NCBI RefSeq assembly: GCF_019393635.1
Contig: NC_057867.1
Span: 52,917,143 to 52,981,142 of the forward strand
Direction: 5' to 3'
Length of the DNA: 64,000 bases
Origin: Dromiciops gliroides
Taxonomy: Eukaryota > Chordata > Mammalia > Microbiotheria > Microbiotheriidae
The translations under genes and the position numbers were made by a program. The notes under the pieces are model-generated. The model made no database searches. It saw only the letters and a list, made by a program, of their open reading frames with translations, and was not told the DNA's origin. Shown here one piece after another: positions 44,510 to 57,889 of the stretch. Within the stretch, counting starts at the first letter, position 1. Every line of letters starts with the position of its first letter.

Positions 44510-44700
44510 CCGTGCAGCCCTAGCAAAGGGGAGCAGCCTGAAATGAATTCATTCCATCAATTTCGAATCTGTGTAATTGAACTGAAGCAAATCCTTTGAT
44601 AATGAGACAGTTTTATGTTCCGTAAGAAAACAAATCTCATCTAATTGGATTCTTCTTGTTGTCGGTATGCTTTAAGGGTACCAATAGCTGGGCCTGGGCA
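44510..44700. promoter_or_regulatory. Candidate conserved non-coding element
   Basis: Dense AT-rich cores without repeat decay: aatgaattcattccatcaat, tgtgtaattgaactgaagca, aatcctttgataatgagaca (a TCF/LEF-like cttTGAT core), tctcatctaattggattctt. No open frame is present. The call rests on texture alone. Confidence 0.4.
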
Positions 44701-44999
44701 GATTGCTAAAGGAGCTGCCCCTGCCCCCCCCCAGTCAAACTGACCAGTCAGGAGACCATCCCTTTGGGACCCTATCCTCCTCTTGGGGAGCCCATATGGT
44801 AAATGGAGCTGAGGTATACTAGAAGTGGCTGATAATTGCTTAATTGTGACCCCTCGAGAATAGCACTGGCAATATCACCAGTGCTTGTAATGTCAGGAAT
44901 TGAGCAAGTTGGAGGAGGGTTCCTGCACTGTGGCTGGTGAGAGAGTTCACTTAAAGGAAGAGAGGGAGGCAAGCAAGGAGGGTCAGGTTCCTTACATAT

Positions 45000-45225
45000 C
45001 ACATCACATCAAAGACATGCTAGACTTGAAGTCAGTAACATCTGGAAAGGAAATCCCATTCTGACTCTAGGGCCCTGCTATCTGTCCAAGGTAAAGCACT
45101 TCCCCTTTGCCTCAGTTTCCTAAAATGCAAAATGAGGATAATTACAACCCCCCTTCCCAGAGTAGCTGTGCCCATCAAATGAGACAGTGTATGCTTGCAT
45201 TTGCACACTTTAAAGCACCCACCTC
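45000..45225 (+). mobile_element. MIR/MAR1-type SINE, decayed
   Basis: catgctagacttgaagtcag, cttcccctttgcctcagttt, aaatgcaaaatgaggataat, tcaaatgagacagtgtatgc. Confidence 0.65.
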
Positions 45226-45479
45226 CCAGGCCTGAATATGATCTATAACCTACTTGCCCACCCATCCAGTCATCTTTGAGCTCATCCAGAGAACTGACAG
45301 CAAACACCATTCAGGGGAGGGGTTGAAGAGGATTAAGAAGAGGGGGTGTAACAGTGATGGCCAACATTAGTATAAAACTACTTCAGCTAAGATAAGATGG
45401 GAAGCATTTGAGTGTTTGAATCAAATACCTGATATGGGGCTGATGGTCAAGGCACCTGACATCCAAAGGAACTGGCATA

Positions 45480-46030
45480 GGGAGATAAAGCCAAGAGCTG
45501 GTCTTCACTAGATATGTGGTCAAAGGATAAAACACCCCAATTCCCATAAAAAGGACTGTACACTTATTAACAACTTTGCCCCAAGTCACTAATAATGAGA
45601 GCTATGCAAATCAAAGTCCTCAAAGTTACTATCCCTCTTCCCCCCTGCCCCCCCCCCACCACTGAGTGGCCTAAGTGACAGAAGATGGGAACCATCAGGG
45701 TTAGAGGGGCTGAGGGGAGCTGGAATATAGAATGATCCTCTACCCTCTGACCCAGAGATTCCACTGCTAGGCATGAACCCCCATCCATAGGGGGCCACAG
45801 AAATAAAGGTCCAGGATACCCCCAGTCTTTACAACACTGTTCCATGTTTGCTACCATGGACTGGGAACAAAGTAGATGATAGCTGTCATTTGGGGAATGA
45901 TGAGATAATACTGAGCTGTCACAAATGATGAATAGGAGAAACACACCAAGAAATGGGGGAGGACATGTGTGAACTGATGCAAAGTTAAATAAACAGAACC
46001 AGCCAAACAGTATACAGCATGACTCCAAGA
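45480..46030 (+). mobile_element. Old L1 3' end
   Basis: gatatgtggtcaaaggataa, actaataatgagagctatgc, gacccagagattccactgct, gatgaataggagaaacacac, gaactgatgcaaagttaaat, aacagaaccagccaaacagt follow ORF2 C-terminus order. It is decayed beyond a readable frame. Confidence 0.65.
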
Positions 46031-46039
46031 ATACAGAGA

Positions 46040-47300
<1,261 letters not shown>

Positions 47301-48485
47301 AGCCAACAGAACATTCACTTTAGTTCACTACTCTGACCATTAATGCAGTCTCAAGGTATCCAAGTCAACCAGCCATGTGCTTCCAAGCTGGATGCTGGTG
47401 CCCAGCCTAAGAGGATGCTGTGCATACCAGGATTCAATTCACTCCTTTGCACAGGGCCATTACTACTGGTACTGATATTTCTGGAGTACTTGGAAAGTCA
47501 GTTTCTTCCCAAATTGGTTAAAAAACTCAGGGCCTGCCCTGGGTGAGATGTGAAAATTTTCTTCCTCTGTGTGATATTACCCCAATATCCTAACAGATCT
47601 CATGTTCTCATCTTCCCCAAAGTTTAACTTCTCTTGTCTTCCATTCCCTTGGAAGAACTCTGAAAATACTAAAGTAAAGATGTTATCCTTGCCAGGAAAC
47701 ATACTGGCACTGTAATAAAAGCCTTCCTCACAAGCAGTGATTCTAATGTTGGGAATTTCAGGCACTTTGGGAGGCCAACAGGAGGACATAGGGTGGCTTT
47801 CAAGTATTGCTCAAATTATACCATACGTGTAGTTACTTTATACATTGGGCCAGTTCTGATTGGACCTGTAAGTAGTCCAACATATCTATCTACCATCTAC
47901 CTATTATCTATCACCTTGCTATAGCAAGGGAATGACATGTATCATCTCTAAGTTGATGATGTCATTTCTAAGCATTTATTCCTAAAATGATGATGGTTCA
48001 TGTTACTTGGAAGGGAATGGAACCTCTCCCTTAACAATCAGGCTTTGGTCACACAAACGTGACAAATTGGGCCTATGAACCTGAGCTAATGAGCTAATTG
48101 TGGAGTTAGATACATATGCAATCCCACTCCCACCACCAGAGGACTTGGATCTTGACTGCCCCTCCCCTGGCTAGGCTACTGCTGTATCCTTGTCCGACTC
48201 TCCCCAGAGGTGGAAATCACCACTGCACTTTGGAGACCCGGGATGAAGCTTTGCCCATCTGAGATCAGATCTCTCTCTACCCCATGCCATTTTATGCTAA
48301 ACACGTTCACTTCTATATAACATGTGGGTTAGGAGGCCAGAGTCTGGTTACAGATAAATTGAAGAGCTAACCACATTGCTTCAGGGACCCAGGATGGAGT
48401 TTTGGAACTAAAGTTAAACACTTTGGTCATTCTCTGAAAAAAAATTAATCTCAGCCAAGCCAACTGAGGCAGAGTTAGAGAGATG
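47301..48485. other. Unassigned unique sequence
   Basis: No repeat or gene is recognised. A TCTA/CTAT-rich short stretch occurs near 47885-47915. Confidence 0.5.
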
Positions 48486-48712
48486 AAAGGGAACTAGCTT
48501 TAGAGGGAGAGGACATGGGTTCAAATGCCAGCTTTGTCAATTTACTACCTGAGGGACCTTGGGCAAGTTACTTAATAGTGAGCATTGATGTATCAATTTT
48601 ACGTTTGCAGAATACTTTCCATGTGTTCTCACTTGATCGTCACAACAACCATGTGAGGTAGGTGCTATTATTACCTCCATTTTACAGATGAGGAAACTAA
48701 GGCAAAACAGTA
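48486..48712. mobile_element. Two MIR fragments, opposed
   Basis: Sense at 48486-48575 (gacatgggttcaaatgccag, gggaccttgggcaagttact) and antisense at 48585-48712 (tcacaacaaccatgtgaggt, ccattttacagatgaggaaa). Confidence 0.7.
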
Positions 48713-49305
48713 GTCACATGACTACCTACTCTGAACTCATTATTTCCCTCCACCCCCATGCCAAAGTCACCAGTGTGACTAGTTGGCTTGTGGAGAGGAA
48801 GGCTCATGGTCCTTACATGCTTTGCCCCTCCTGTTGCCAGTTTCAGGATACTTTTCACCCACATCCTCCATTACAGAGGAAGATGAGTGATTAGGCCCGA
48901 CCTTCCTTTGCCTGTAATGCCTGGTTTCCATCTAGAACCTTCGCGGTGACTCTTGGAGACACTTTTCTATGAGCCTTCCCTAGGTAACGGGGACAGCTGC
49001 TCACCAGCTTACATTTGTTCCTTCCATCTCAGAGCGATAAAGGACCTCTGAGGCTAGCTGATCCAAGCTGTACGCAGGCAGGAATGGCCTCTACAACACA
49101 GCCCACATAAATTCCAGCTGGGGCAGGCTGGGCATGGAGAAAGCACAATGGCTCCAGTTACTTCTACTTTGGGACTGCACAAAATCATCAGTTGTTATTT
49201 TTTCCTACTTTCAGGCCAAAATCTGTTTTGCTGCAACTTACATCCTACTTCTACCACTTAGAGGCCACATAGAAAGAACTAAATCCTTCCCATAAAATAG
49301 TTTTT
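48713..49305. other. Unassigned unique sequence
   Basis: No repeat or gene recognised. Confidence 0.5.
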
Positions 49306-49315
49306 CAAAGACACA

Positions 49316-51931
49316 AAAGGGACAAGGGTGAAGCCAAGATGGCAGATCAGAGGCAACCCCGCTGCACTCTCACAACAGTTCCTTCCCAAACAACACCTCA
49401 AATGAAATTTTGGTACAGCACGGCCAATAAAAGGTCAGGGTGAAACATTTTTCCAGCCTAAGGACACTTTGGGGGTTTGTGACACAAAGGTGGAAGCCAG
49501 TCCGCAGCCCATACACGCAGTGGGCAGCAATAGCAGGTACAGTAGCAGTAGCTTTCGGAGCTCTCAGCCCATATATGGTAAGGGGGCGCTTGACAACTGG
49601 TCAGAAAGAGGTTACAGGGGACCTTTTGCTGGCACTGGGTACAGGTAGTACAGACTGCCAACTCTACTGCAGCTCTGGATCACAGTTCCAGGGTGGAGAG
49701 GTGCACAAGGGAGCAGGGTCCCTAGTCACAGTTCCAAGGCAAAGAGAACTCTAGTGCTTGAGGAACCAGGGGCCCTTCCTGGTTAAAGACCAGAGGGCAC
49801 AGCAGCAGAGCAGTGACCACACCTTTCCCAGAATCACACCAGCTTGGAAGCACCACAACCTTGCAAACCCAAAGAACTAGCTCTGCAAACAGTAGCACTA
49901 AAAACCCTGAAGCTTGGGAACTAGTAGTGTGATTGGTATTCCCAAATGAAAGCTTCCAGGCAAAAGATAAAGTACTTCGAACAGCCAGAAAGAACCAATT
50001 CCAATAGTAGAGAGCCAGTAAGGATCACACAAGAAGATTTAGCAGCTTCCATGTTAAAGGAGTAGAGGACCTGGCATATATCACATAAGTTACATGTAAT
50101 ACATGTAACTCGTAAGAACATTGTGATTATTAGGACAGTTAAAATGAGTTTACATAGACAGAGGGCATAGGTGTGAGTCAATTATGTTGAAATGAAGGGG
50201 TGAAAAAGAGGGATTCACTGGGGAAAGGGGGGAGGGAGCGATAGAAGGGAAAAGTTTTTCTCACATAAAAGAGATAGGCAAGGAAGAGCTTTTACAGTGG
50301 ATGGGAGGAAATGGGGGAGAGGGTTAGCGGTTAATACTTGAACCTCAATCTCATTAGAATTGGTTCAAAGAAGGAAGAATACACACATATACATCCACTC
50401 CATTACACAATGGATATATGTATATACACATAATTTACTCAATAGAGAGAAAAGAGAGGAAAGGGAGAAGAGAGGTGGGGGGTGATAAAAGGTATAACAG
50501 ATCAAGGGAGGCAGAAGCAAAATTAACTTTTGAGGTGGGCCAGGATAAAAAGAGAGAAAAGAAGAAGAAACAAAATGGGATAGAGAGAAATCCACAGTGG
50601 TCATAACTGTGAATGGGATGAACTCACCCCAAAACAGAATCAGATAGAACAATGGATTAAGAACCAGGAATCCAAAAATATATAGTTTATAAAAGATACA
50701 CTTGAAACAGGACAAACACAGAGTTGAAATAAAGGGCTGGAGCAAAAGTTAAAAAAAAAAGGCAGGGGTAGCAGTCATGGTCTTGAACAAAGCAAAAGCA
50801 AAAGCAAAAAGACCTAATTACAGGAGATAATCAGAGAAACTACATTTTGCTAAAAGGTACCATAGACAATGAAGTAATATTAAAAAATTTTAAATCAACT
50901 TTCTCTGATAAAGGCATCATTTCTCAAATACATACTGAATATAAAACTGAAACAAATTTATAAAAAATAAGAGCCATTTCCCAACTGATAAATTGTCAAA
51001 GGATATAAACAGGAAGTTTTCAGAAGAAGAAATCAAATCTATCTATAGTCATATGAAAAAAATGCTCTAAATCACTATTGATTAGATAAAGGCAAATAAA
51101 AACAAGTCTAAGGTACCACCTCATACCTATCAAAAATGACAAATGCTGAAGGGGATGAGAGAAAATAGGTACACTAATGAACTGCTGGTAGAGTAGTGAA
51201 CTGATCCAACCATTTTGGAGAACAATTTGAAAGTATGCCCAAAGTATGCCCTATAAAACTGTGCATAGCCTTTGACCCAACAATACCACTACTAGGTCTG
51301 TATCCCAAAGAGATCAAAGAAAAGAGAAAAGGACCCACATGTACAAAAATATTTATAGCAGCTCTTTTTGTGATGGCAAAGAATTCGAATTTGAGGGGAT
51401 GCCCATCAATTAGGGAAAGGATGAACAAGTTGTGGTATATGACTGTGATGAAATACTATTGTGCTATGGGAAATGGTGTGTGTGGTTGGGGGCGTGGGGT
51501 TCAGAAAAAACATAGAAGGACCTATTGAAGTGAAGCAAAGTGAAGTGAGAACCAGGAGATGATTGTACACGTTAACAGTATGCTGTAATGACGCACAACT
51601 ATGAAGACTTCACTACTCTGATAGACAATGATCCAAAAAAACTCTTAAGGACTCCTGATGAAAAAACCCTGTCCACCTCCAGAGAGAGAAGTGATGAACT
51701 CCAAGTGCAAATTGAAGTTTAGCTTTCTCACTTTCTTTATTTTTCATGTTTGGAAATATGGCTAATACGGAAATGTGTTTCTAGTGATTTCACATATATA
51801 ATCACTATCGGACTGTTTGCCTTCTCGGTGGGTGGGGGAGGGGTTGGAGAGAATTTGGAACTCAACATGTAAAAGGAAAGAATGCAAAAGATAAATAAAT
51901 AATAGATTTGAAAATATTTTAAAAATAGACA
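49316..51931 (+). mobile_element. Internally deleted L1 copy
   Basis: The 5' end is L1-like (gccaagatggcagatcagag, aggtcagggtgaaacatttt) and is followed by 5' UTR text. Near 50640-50885 comes a piece of the ORF2 endonuclease region (caggggtagcagtcatggtc, ctaaaaggtaccatagacaa). The sequence then jumps to the ORF2 C-terminus (50905 on) and a 3' UTR. Most of ORF1 and the reverse transcriptase is missing, so the element is about 2.6 kb instead of 6 kb or more. A 10-bp repeat caaagacaca at both ends (49306-49315, 51932-51941) is a plausible target duplication. Confidence 0.75.
51235..51528 (+). pseudogene. L1 ORF2 C-terminal remnant
   Basis: The frame gives CIAFDPTIPLLGLYPKEIKE, KRKGPTCTKIFIAALFVMAK and SNLRGCPSIRERMNKLWYMT, the C-terminal end of ORF2p. 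Upstream the frame is lost. Confidence 0.85.
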
Positions 51932-52114
51932 CAAAGACACATATGTTCCCCCAAACCTCTTTTCCAGGCTTCCTCCCACCAATCCTCGGATGGCATGGGC
52001 CTCCGTGCTTTCACTATGCCCACTTAACCCACTTCATCTTGTCTTTCCTAAGATGGTGATAATGATGGTCATGGCGACAGATAGACAGATAGACTATTTC
52101 TGTAAAACACTAAA

Positions 52115-52295
52115 CAAATTTTATTTCATTTAATCCCCCACAGCAACCCTGTGCCGTTATTTATCTCCACTATACAGATGAGGAAACTGACACAGAGGTT
52201 AATGCCACATGCATATGGTAAGGAAGTGTCTGAAGCTGGATTTGAACTCAGATCTTCCTGTTTCCAAATCCAGCAGTCCACCAAACTGCCTCATG
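52115..52295 (-). mobile_element. MIR element
   Basis: ttatttcatttaatccccca, actatacagatgaggaaact, ggatttgaactcagatcttc, ccaccaaactgcctc: a well ordered antisense MIR. Confidence 0.75.
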
Positions 52296-52299
52296 GAAC

Positions 52300-53000
52300 C
52301 CCAAACTGAAAAGATGGTATCCAGAACTGAACACAGGACCCTAGATGTAGCCCAACAAAGTTATACCGTAGTAAAACCTGCATTTGATGCAACCTCAGAT
52401 AGCTTTAGCTTTTGGGGGAAAGTGAAGATTGCCATATCACATCATTGATTGATTGAACCTGCAATTCAATAAAACCTCTAGATCTTTTTTTCCAGAAACT
52501 GTCATTACACCATACTTCCCACATCCTATATTGGTGAAGCTGACTTTTGGAACCCAAATATCGACTGTGACATAGTATTCCTGTTACATTTAATCAAATT
52601 TGATTTTGTCCCATTATCCTAGCCCGTCAAGATCTTTATGGATCCTGATTCAGCCATTCACTCTGTAAACCCTCCTTCCAAGCTTTGTGCCACATGCAAA
52701 TTTGACGAGTAGGCCATCTATGCCTTCAGCCAAGGCACCGATAACAATGCAGGGCAACACTGGGCACAGAATTCTGGGGTGTGCAGTTAGAAACCTTTTT
52801 TCCAAGTTGTCATCAAACTGTTAATGGGTTCAGCCATTCAGTGGGCTCAGAATCAATGTGTGAGCTAGTCCATCTGTCTCTAAATAGCCTGAGAGATTTT
52901 GTTAGAAGCCTTGGGCAGTGTTTCCTTGATCTAATAACCCTGCCCCAAAAGAGCAGTGAGATTTTTGTGCCATGGCTTGTTCTTGAGAACAGCATCCTTA
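52300..53000. mobile_element. Ancient amniote-wide dispersed repeat
   Basis: Long collinear agreement with a repeat I remember from reptile, bird and mammal genomes: atccagaactgaacacagga, aaaacctctagatctttttt, gacttttggaacccaaatat, gtcaagatctttatggatcc, gctttgtgccacatgcaaat, ttgacgagtaggccatctat. It is probably tied to an old CR1/L3-type LINE, but I cannot name the family with certainty. Short open stretches over it (52781-53073) are relics. Confidence 0.55.
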
Positions 53001-54239
53001 TCTTTCTATTTCCCGATGTACAGTCCCCTTGATTATAAACTCTAGACATTTGCCAGGAATAAAAAGTTGGCATTCACCCACTTGTCAGGGATTAATGACG
53101 CTGGTGCCAGGCCCCAACTATAGGCTCATCTTTGCATTAATGGTAATCCTGATAGCCTCGGGTTGAGACTGCAGATGCTAAAGCACAAGGAGATAAGATT
53201 CTGGAGCTAGCTGTACTGCAATGCCCAACTCCCTCTTGTCTACCCAGGGACCATCTAACCTCCTTCAAGGCCCAAGCTTCCCTAACTCACAATGACTTAA
53301 GGGACTTAGCATTTCCATATAGACACAAGTCTACAGAGGATACAGCCAAACTGCATACATCCTTTAAGTGCCACGTATGATGGGTAAAGACCTGACCACT
53401 ACACAAGGCAGTTGGCTGGGGATTTCAAGATGTCACAAAGGAATTATGCTGCTTGTCAGAATGTCCTTGGACCAAGCTGAATGCTTCTCAGAGATCACTA
53501 ATGCTTGACAGATTAAGTAATTAACAATCACCAAACCCTGGGGAGATAGAAATGCAGTGACAAGGCAGCACACACCCTCTGGGGTTGTCATTCCTACCTG
53601 ACAGGTCCATTACAAAGATGCCAAGGAAGGCAATCCAGCTGCACTTGGGGTGGAGGCTCACCTGGAAGGCTAGGGGCAGAGAATGCTAGAATGAATCAAA
53701 GACTGAAAATGTGTGTGTGAGCATGTAGGATTAAAAAACACTACAAGGCTAAGTCCTTACCAAATTCAGTGCTGGGAAAGGGGGAGCCAGGCTGCACTGA
53801 TTTGGTCTACATCTCCAAAAGGCTGATGTGACTGAGCATGTCAGGCTGAAATCAATCATATTTTAGAAATCCACCAGACCAGTTCTTGGATGTTGTGTGA
53901 GCATCCCAAAGCGTTCTGTTAGTTGACTTTTCCCCCTTTTCCATCCTATTATGGCGATTTGCATAGAGACAACCTTCAGAGGGAGACTATGTAGCCAACC
54001 TGTTACTTCTGCAAAGCCACGCCACATTGACGACGGGTGGAAAGCAACGAATCTCTGCTGTTCCTCATTCCAGCTTCCTTGGTTCCTTACCAGGCATGTA
54101 TTCAAACTCTCCTACTGACGGGCAGGGAAGGTGGCCACCTCTGTAGCATAAGGCCCTAAAACCAAAACAAGTGTTCTCCTAGTCTGCCAAGAGCCCCAAA
54201 CACATCGGATTCTCCATTTGCAAAGGCCTTTTGAGAAGC
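53001..54239. other. Unassigned unique sequence
   Basis: No repeat or gene is recognised in 1.2 kb. Open stretches stay under 85 codons. Confidence 0.5.
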
Positions 54240-54254
54240 TTTGCTTGCTTTCTT

Positions 54255-56141
54255 CTTTTTTTTTTTTTTAATGTATGAGGTATTTTATTTTTTCCATTAC
54301 ATGTAAAGATAGTTCTCTACTTTTGTTTATACAAGCTTTACAATTTCAGATTTTTCTCCCTCCCTCCCCCCTCCCCTAGACAGCAGGTAATCTGATATAG
54401 GTTATATCTATATATCTCTATACATATACATATAGATATATATATACACACACACATATATATATACACATAATAACATTAATCCTATTTCTGCATTAAT
54501 CCTGTTACAAGAGAAAGAATCAGAGCAGTGATGCAAAACCTCAAAATAGAAAAAAAAAACAACAGCACCCAAAACAAAAGAAATAATATGGTTCAATCAG
54601 CATCTATACTCCACAGTTCTTTCTTTCTTTTTTTTTCTTGGATTTGGAGATCCTCTTCTATCATGAGTTCCCTGGAACTCTTCTGTACCATTGCATTGGT
54701 GAGAAGAATATAGTCCATCACAGTAGGTCAACACTCAATGTTGATGATACTGTGTACAATGTTCTTCTGGTTCTGCTCATCTCACTCATCATCAGCTCAC
54801 GTAAGACCCTCCAGGTTTCTCTGAACTCTTCCTGCTCATCATTTCTTACAGCACAATAGTATTCCATTGTATTCATATACCACAACTTGTCCAGCCATTC
54901 CCCAATTGATGGGCACCCCCTCAACTTCAAATTCCTTGCTACCACGTAAAGAGCAGCTATAAATATTTTTGTACATGTGGGTCCCTTTCCCCCTTCCATG
55001 ATTTCTTTGGGCAAAAGACCTAAAAGTGGGATTGCTGGGTCAAAGGGTATGCACAGCTTTATCGCCCTTTGGGCATAATTCCAAATTGCTCTCCAGAATG
55101 GTTGGATCAGCTCACAGCTCCACCAACAATGCATTAGTGTTCCAATTTTCCCACAGCCTCTCCAACATTTATTATCTTCCTTTTTTGTCATTTTAGCCAA
55201 TCTGATAGGTGTCAGGTGGTACCTCAGAGTTGTTTTAATTTGCAACTCTCTAATCATTAGAGATTTAGAGCATTTTTTCATATGGGAATAGATAGCTTTG
55301 GTTTCTTCATCAGAAAACTGCCTGTTCATATCCTTTGACCATTTCTCAATTGGGGAATGACTTGGATTCTTATAGATTTGATTTAATTCCCTATATATTT
55401 TAGAGATGAGGCCTTTATCAGAAGCACTGGCCTCAAAAATTGTTTCCCAGCTTTCTGCCTCCCTTCCAATTTTGGATGCATTGCTTCTGTTTGTACAAAA
55501 ATTTTTTAATTTAATATAATCAAAATCATCCATTTTGCATTTTATAATATACTCTATCTCTTGTTTGGTCAAAAACTGTTTTCCTTTCCAAAGATCTGAT
55601 AGGTACACTATTCCTTTCTCTCCTAATTTACCTATGGTATCACCTCTTCTGTCTAAATCATGTATCCATTTTGACCTTATTTTAGTATAAGGTGTAAGAT
55701 GTTGGTCTATGCCTAATTTCTGCCATACTATCTTCCAGTTTTCCCAGCAGTTTTTGTCAAATACTGAGTTCCTATTCCAGAAGCTGGAGTCTTTGGGTTT
55801 ATCAAACACTACATTACTAGTGTCATTTACTACTGCATTTCCTGAGCCTAGGCTATTCCATTGATCTACCACTCTATTTTTTAGCCAGTACCAGATAGTT
55901 TTGATGACTGCCGCTTTATAGTAAAGCTCCAGGTTTGGTACCGCTAACCCACCTTCCTGTGAATTTTTTTTCATTATTTCCCTGGATATTCTTGATTTTT
56001 TGTTTTTCCAGATGAATTTTGTTATTATTTTTTCTAGCTGTATAAAATAATTTTTAGGTAGTCTGATTGGTATGGCACTGAATAAGTAAATTAATTTAGG
56101 CAGTATTGTCATTTTTACTATATTAGCTCTGCCTATCCATG
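54255..56141 (-). mobile_element. Young 5'-truncated L1
   Basis: Minus-strand L1 with its T-run (A-tail) at 54255-54270, a 3' UTR carrying a TA/CA microsatellite (54400-54475), and ORF2 coding sequence open to the truncation point at 56141. A perfect 15-bp duplication tttgcttgctttctt flanks it (54240-54254 and 56142-56156). With the insertion at 23463 it is the youngest LINE here. Confidence 0.97.
54718..56141 (-). pseudogene. L1 ORF2 C-terminal half, uninterrupted frame
   Basis: About 474 codons of ORF2p are open from the truncation point to a natural stop. The upstream reading continues a few codons into the target sequence (to an ATG ending at 56166). Text: WIGRANIVKMTILPKLIYLF, FSAIPIRLPKNYFIQLEKII, KFIWKNKKSRISREIMKKNS, later CWRGCGKIGTLMHCWWSC and LCIPFDPAIPLLGLLPKEIM. 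Endonuclease and the reverse transcriptase active site (YADD) lie in the missing 5' part, so no activity is possible. The unbroken frame marks recent insertion from a still active L1 lineage. Confidence 0.93.
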
Positions 56142-56214
56142 TTTGCTTGCTTTCTTTAGCCAGCACTTGAGCAATTCAGTTTACATATGAGGGAAAAGCA
56201 AAAGGCTCAGGGGA

Positions 56215-56395
56215 GGGTTTGAGTGTGGCATGGTGGAAAGCAGCCTGGCATAGACTTGGCTGCCCACTGTCTAGGGCACCAAGACAAAGTCACATCGCCT
56301 CCCTGACCTATGATTTCCTCATGTGTAAAATGAAGGGTAACGGTGTGTTCCATGCACTCAGATGTGCCTTTCAGCCCTGGTCCTATGAGCTGGTA
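56215..56395 (+). mobile_element. MIR-type element
   Basis: gcatggtggaaagcagcctg, cctatgatttcctcatgtgt, aaaatgaagggtaacggtgt in sense order. Confidence 0.55.
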
Positions 56396-56447
56396 CCCAG
56401 TTAAGTTCCACAGCCCCCTTCCACTCGCTACCATCCTTGGCAAGGCT

Positions 56448-56615
56448 GCAGCATGGATATGACAGAAGGAATACTGGGCTCATTGTCAGAAGACTCGGGG
56501 CTTAAACCTTGGCTTAGCCACTAAGAAGCTGTACTGCCTCCCCTTCTCCGGGCCTCAGTTACTTCACCTGCAAAAAGACTGCCAAGGTCCCTTGCAGCTC
56601 AAACTGTTTATGATT
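56448..56615 (+). mobile_element. MIR element
   Basis: aatactgggctcattgtcag, ggcctcagttacttcacctg, aaggtcccttgcagctcaaa in sense order. Confidence 0.7.
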
Positions 56616-56799
56616 CCCATGTTTATTCAGCAGTAGAAAAACTGGAAAATAATTCAACAGTTTTCTATCTAACAAAGGAAAGACAGGAGCCTGAAGGTAA
56701 TGATTCCCTATTCCCCTCTCTTCCCCTGGTTACTCCATACTGTCCATCTGACACATGCTCCAATTAAGACTGGGAGGGAAAAAAGGATTTTCACCTGAA

Positions 56800-57130
56800 A
56801 GGGTATAAAAATGTTCGAAATTGTACAAATTATTACTACAGGCTAATGCAAAGCGATTTTTTCCCTGAGCAAACAATATAATGGTCCTTCTATCTGAATG
56901 CACTTCTTACTATACAGTGAAATGGTCCACGAGTCTGGGATTTTTCTCTGTTTGGTCCCTGTATTTACTGTAATTCTATACCCTGAGCTTTACAGTCACT
57001 CATTATAAATCACATTTTTAATGCTATATAGCGGGTACGTGTTGGGCCATCGCCTAGATTACTTAATAGCTTATACTCCAATAATCTTGCTACAACCTTA
57101 TTTGATAATGGCAGTTTTTACAATTCAGCT
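56800..57130. promoter_or_regulatory. Candidate conserved non-coding element
   Basis: Repeat-free, AT-rich, high-complexity text: acaaattattactacaggct, aatgcaaagcgatttttt, cattataaatcacattttta, ttacttaatagcttatactc, cttatttgataatggcagtt. It has no open frame and no repeat decay, and is the strongest candidate of this kind in the right half of the window. Conservation is not shown, only suspected. Confidence 0.4.
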
Positions 57131-57435
57131 CAAGGGTGGCGGTGGTTTGTTTTTTTTAAATAAATCATTGGGTGTATGTATTCCCACCATGCGTACTCCA
57201 CTTAATGCCACACTCAAGAAGTCAGCTTATGGCTGCAATCACTGGCACATCATTGTTAAAGCCCCATCCAAATTTATCAGCTGCCAACAGACTCATCCTC
57301 TCAAAATGCATTGTTAATATGTGAAAATGCACATATGTACAAGCCTGGTGAGCAAAGGGAATTTACCAGCTTAAAAAAAACAGGACCCTGGGAAACAGAT
57401 GACCAACTCTGGACAAAGCAGCTCTGCTCCCATTG

Positions 57436-57519
57436 TCAAGTGTCTGAGGCCGGATTTGAACTCAAGTACTCCTGACTCCAGGGCCGGTGCTTTATCCACG
57501 GCGCCACCTAGCTGCCCCT
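57436..57519 (-). mobile_element. SINE fragment (5' two thirds only)
   Basis: tcaagtgtctgaggccggat through gcgccacctagctgcccc. The A-tail side is missing at the left, unusual for a SINE, so it was clipped after insertion or the junction is a later deletion. Confidence 0.88.
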
Positions 57520-57889
57520 GGGTGTAATTCTTTAAAGAGGAATTCCTAAGAATCTCTATCTCAAACCCCCACCCAATTTTCCCATAACAGAATGAAGGAA
57601 ATAATGTATGTGATTACTACAGTGATGTCAATGAAAAGACCATTAAGGAGAAGCAAAGCTCTCTCTCAAATTAAAAATAAAACCCTTTAAAAAAGCGATT
57701 GTGATCAGTAGTAGGGGCTCTCTCTCATCTGCCAGCCTGCTCCTGGGCCTGTCACCTGACACTGTTGATCACCTTCTCCTGCTGCCCTACTCCCCACCTA
57801 TCTGTGCGACCTCTCCTCCATCTCCTTTGCTGCATCCTCATCCAAATCACATCCTGCTGACCCTATCCTTGGCCACCTTCTCTTTTCAA

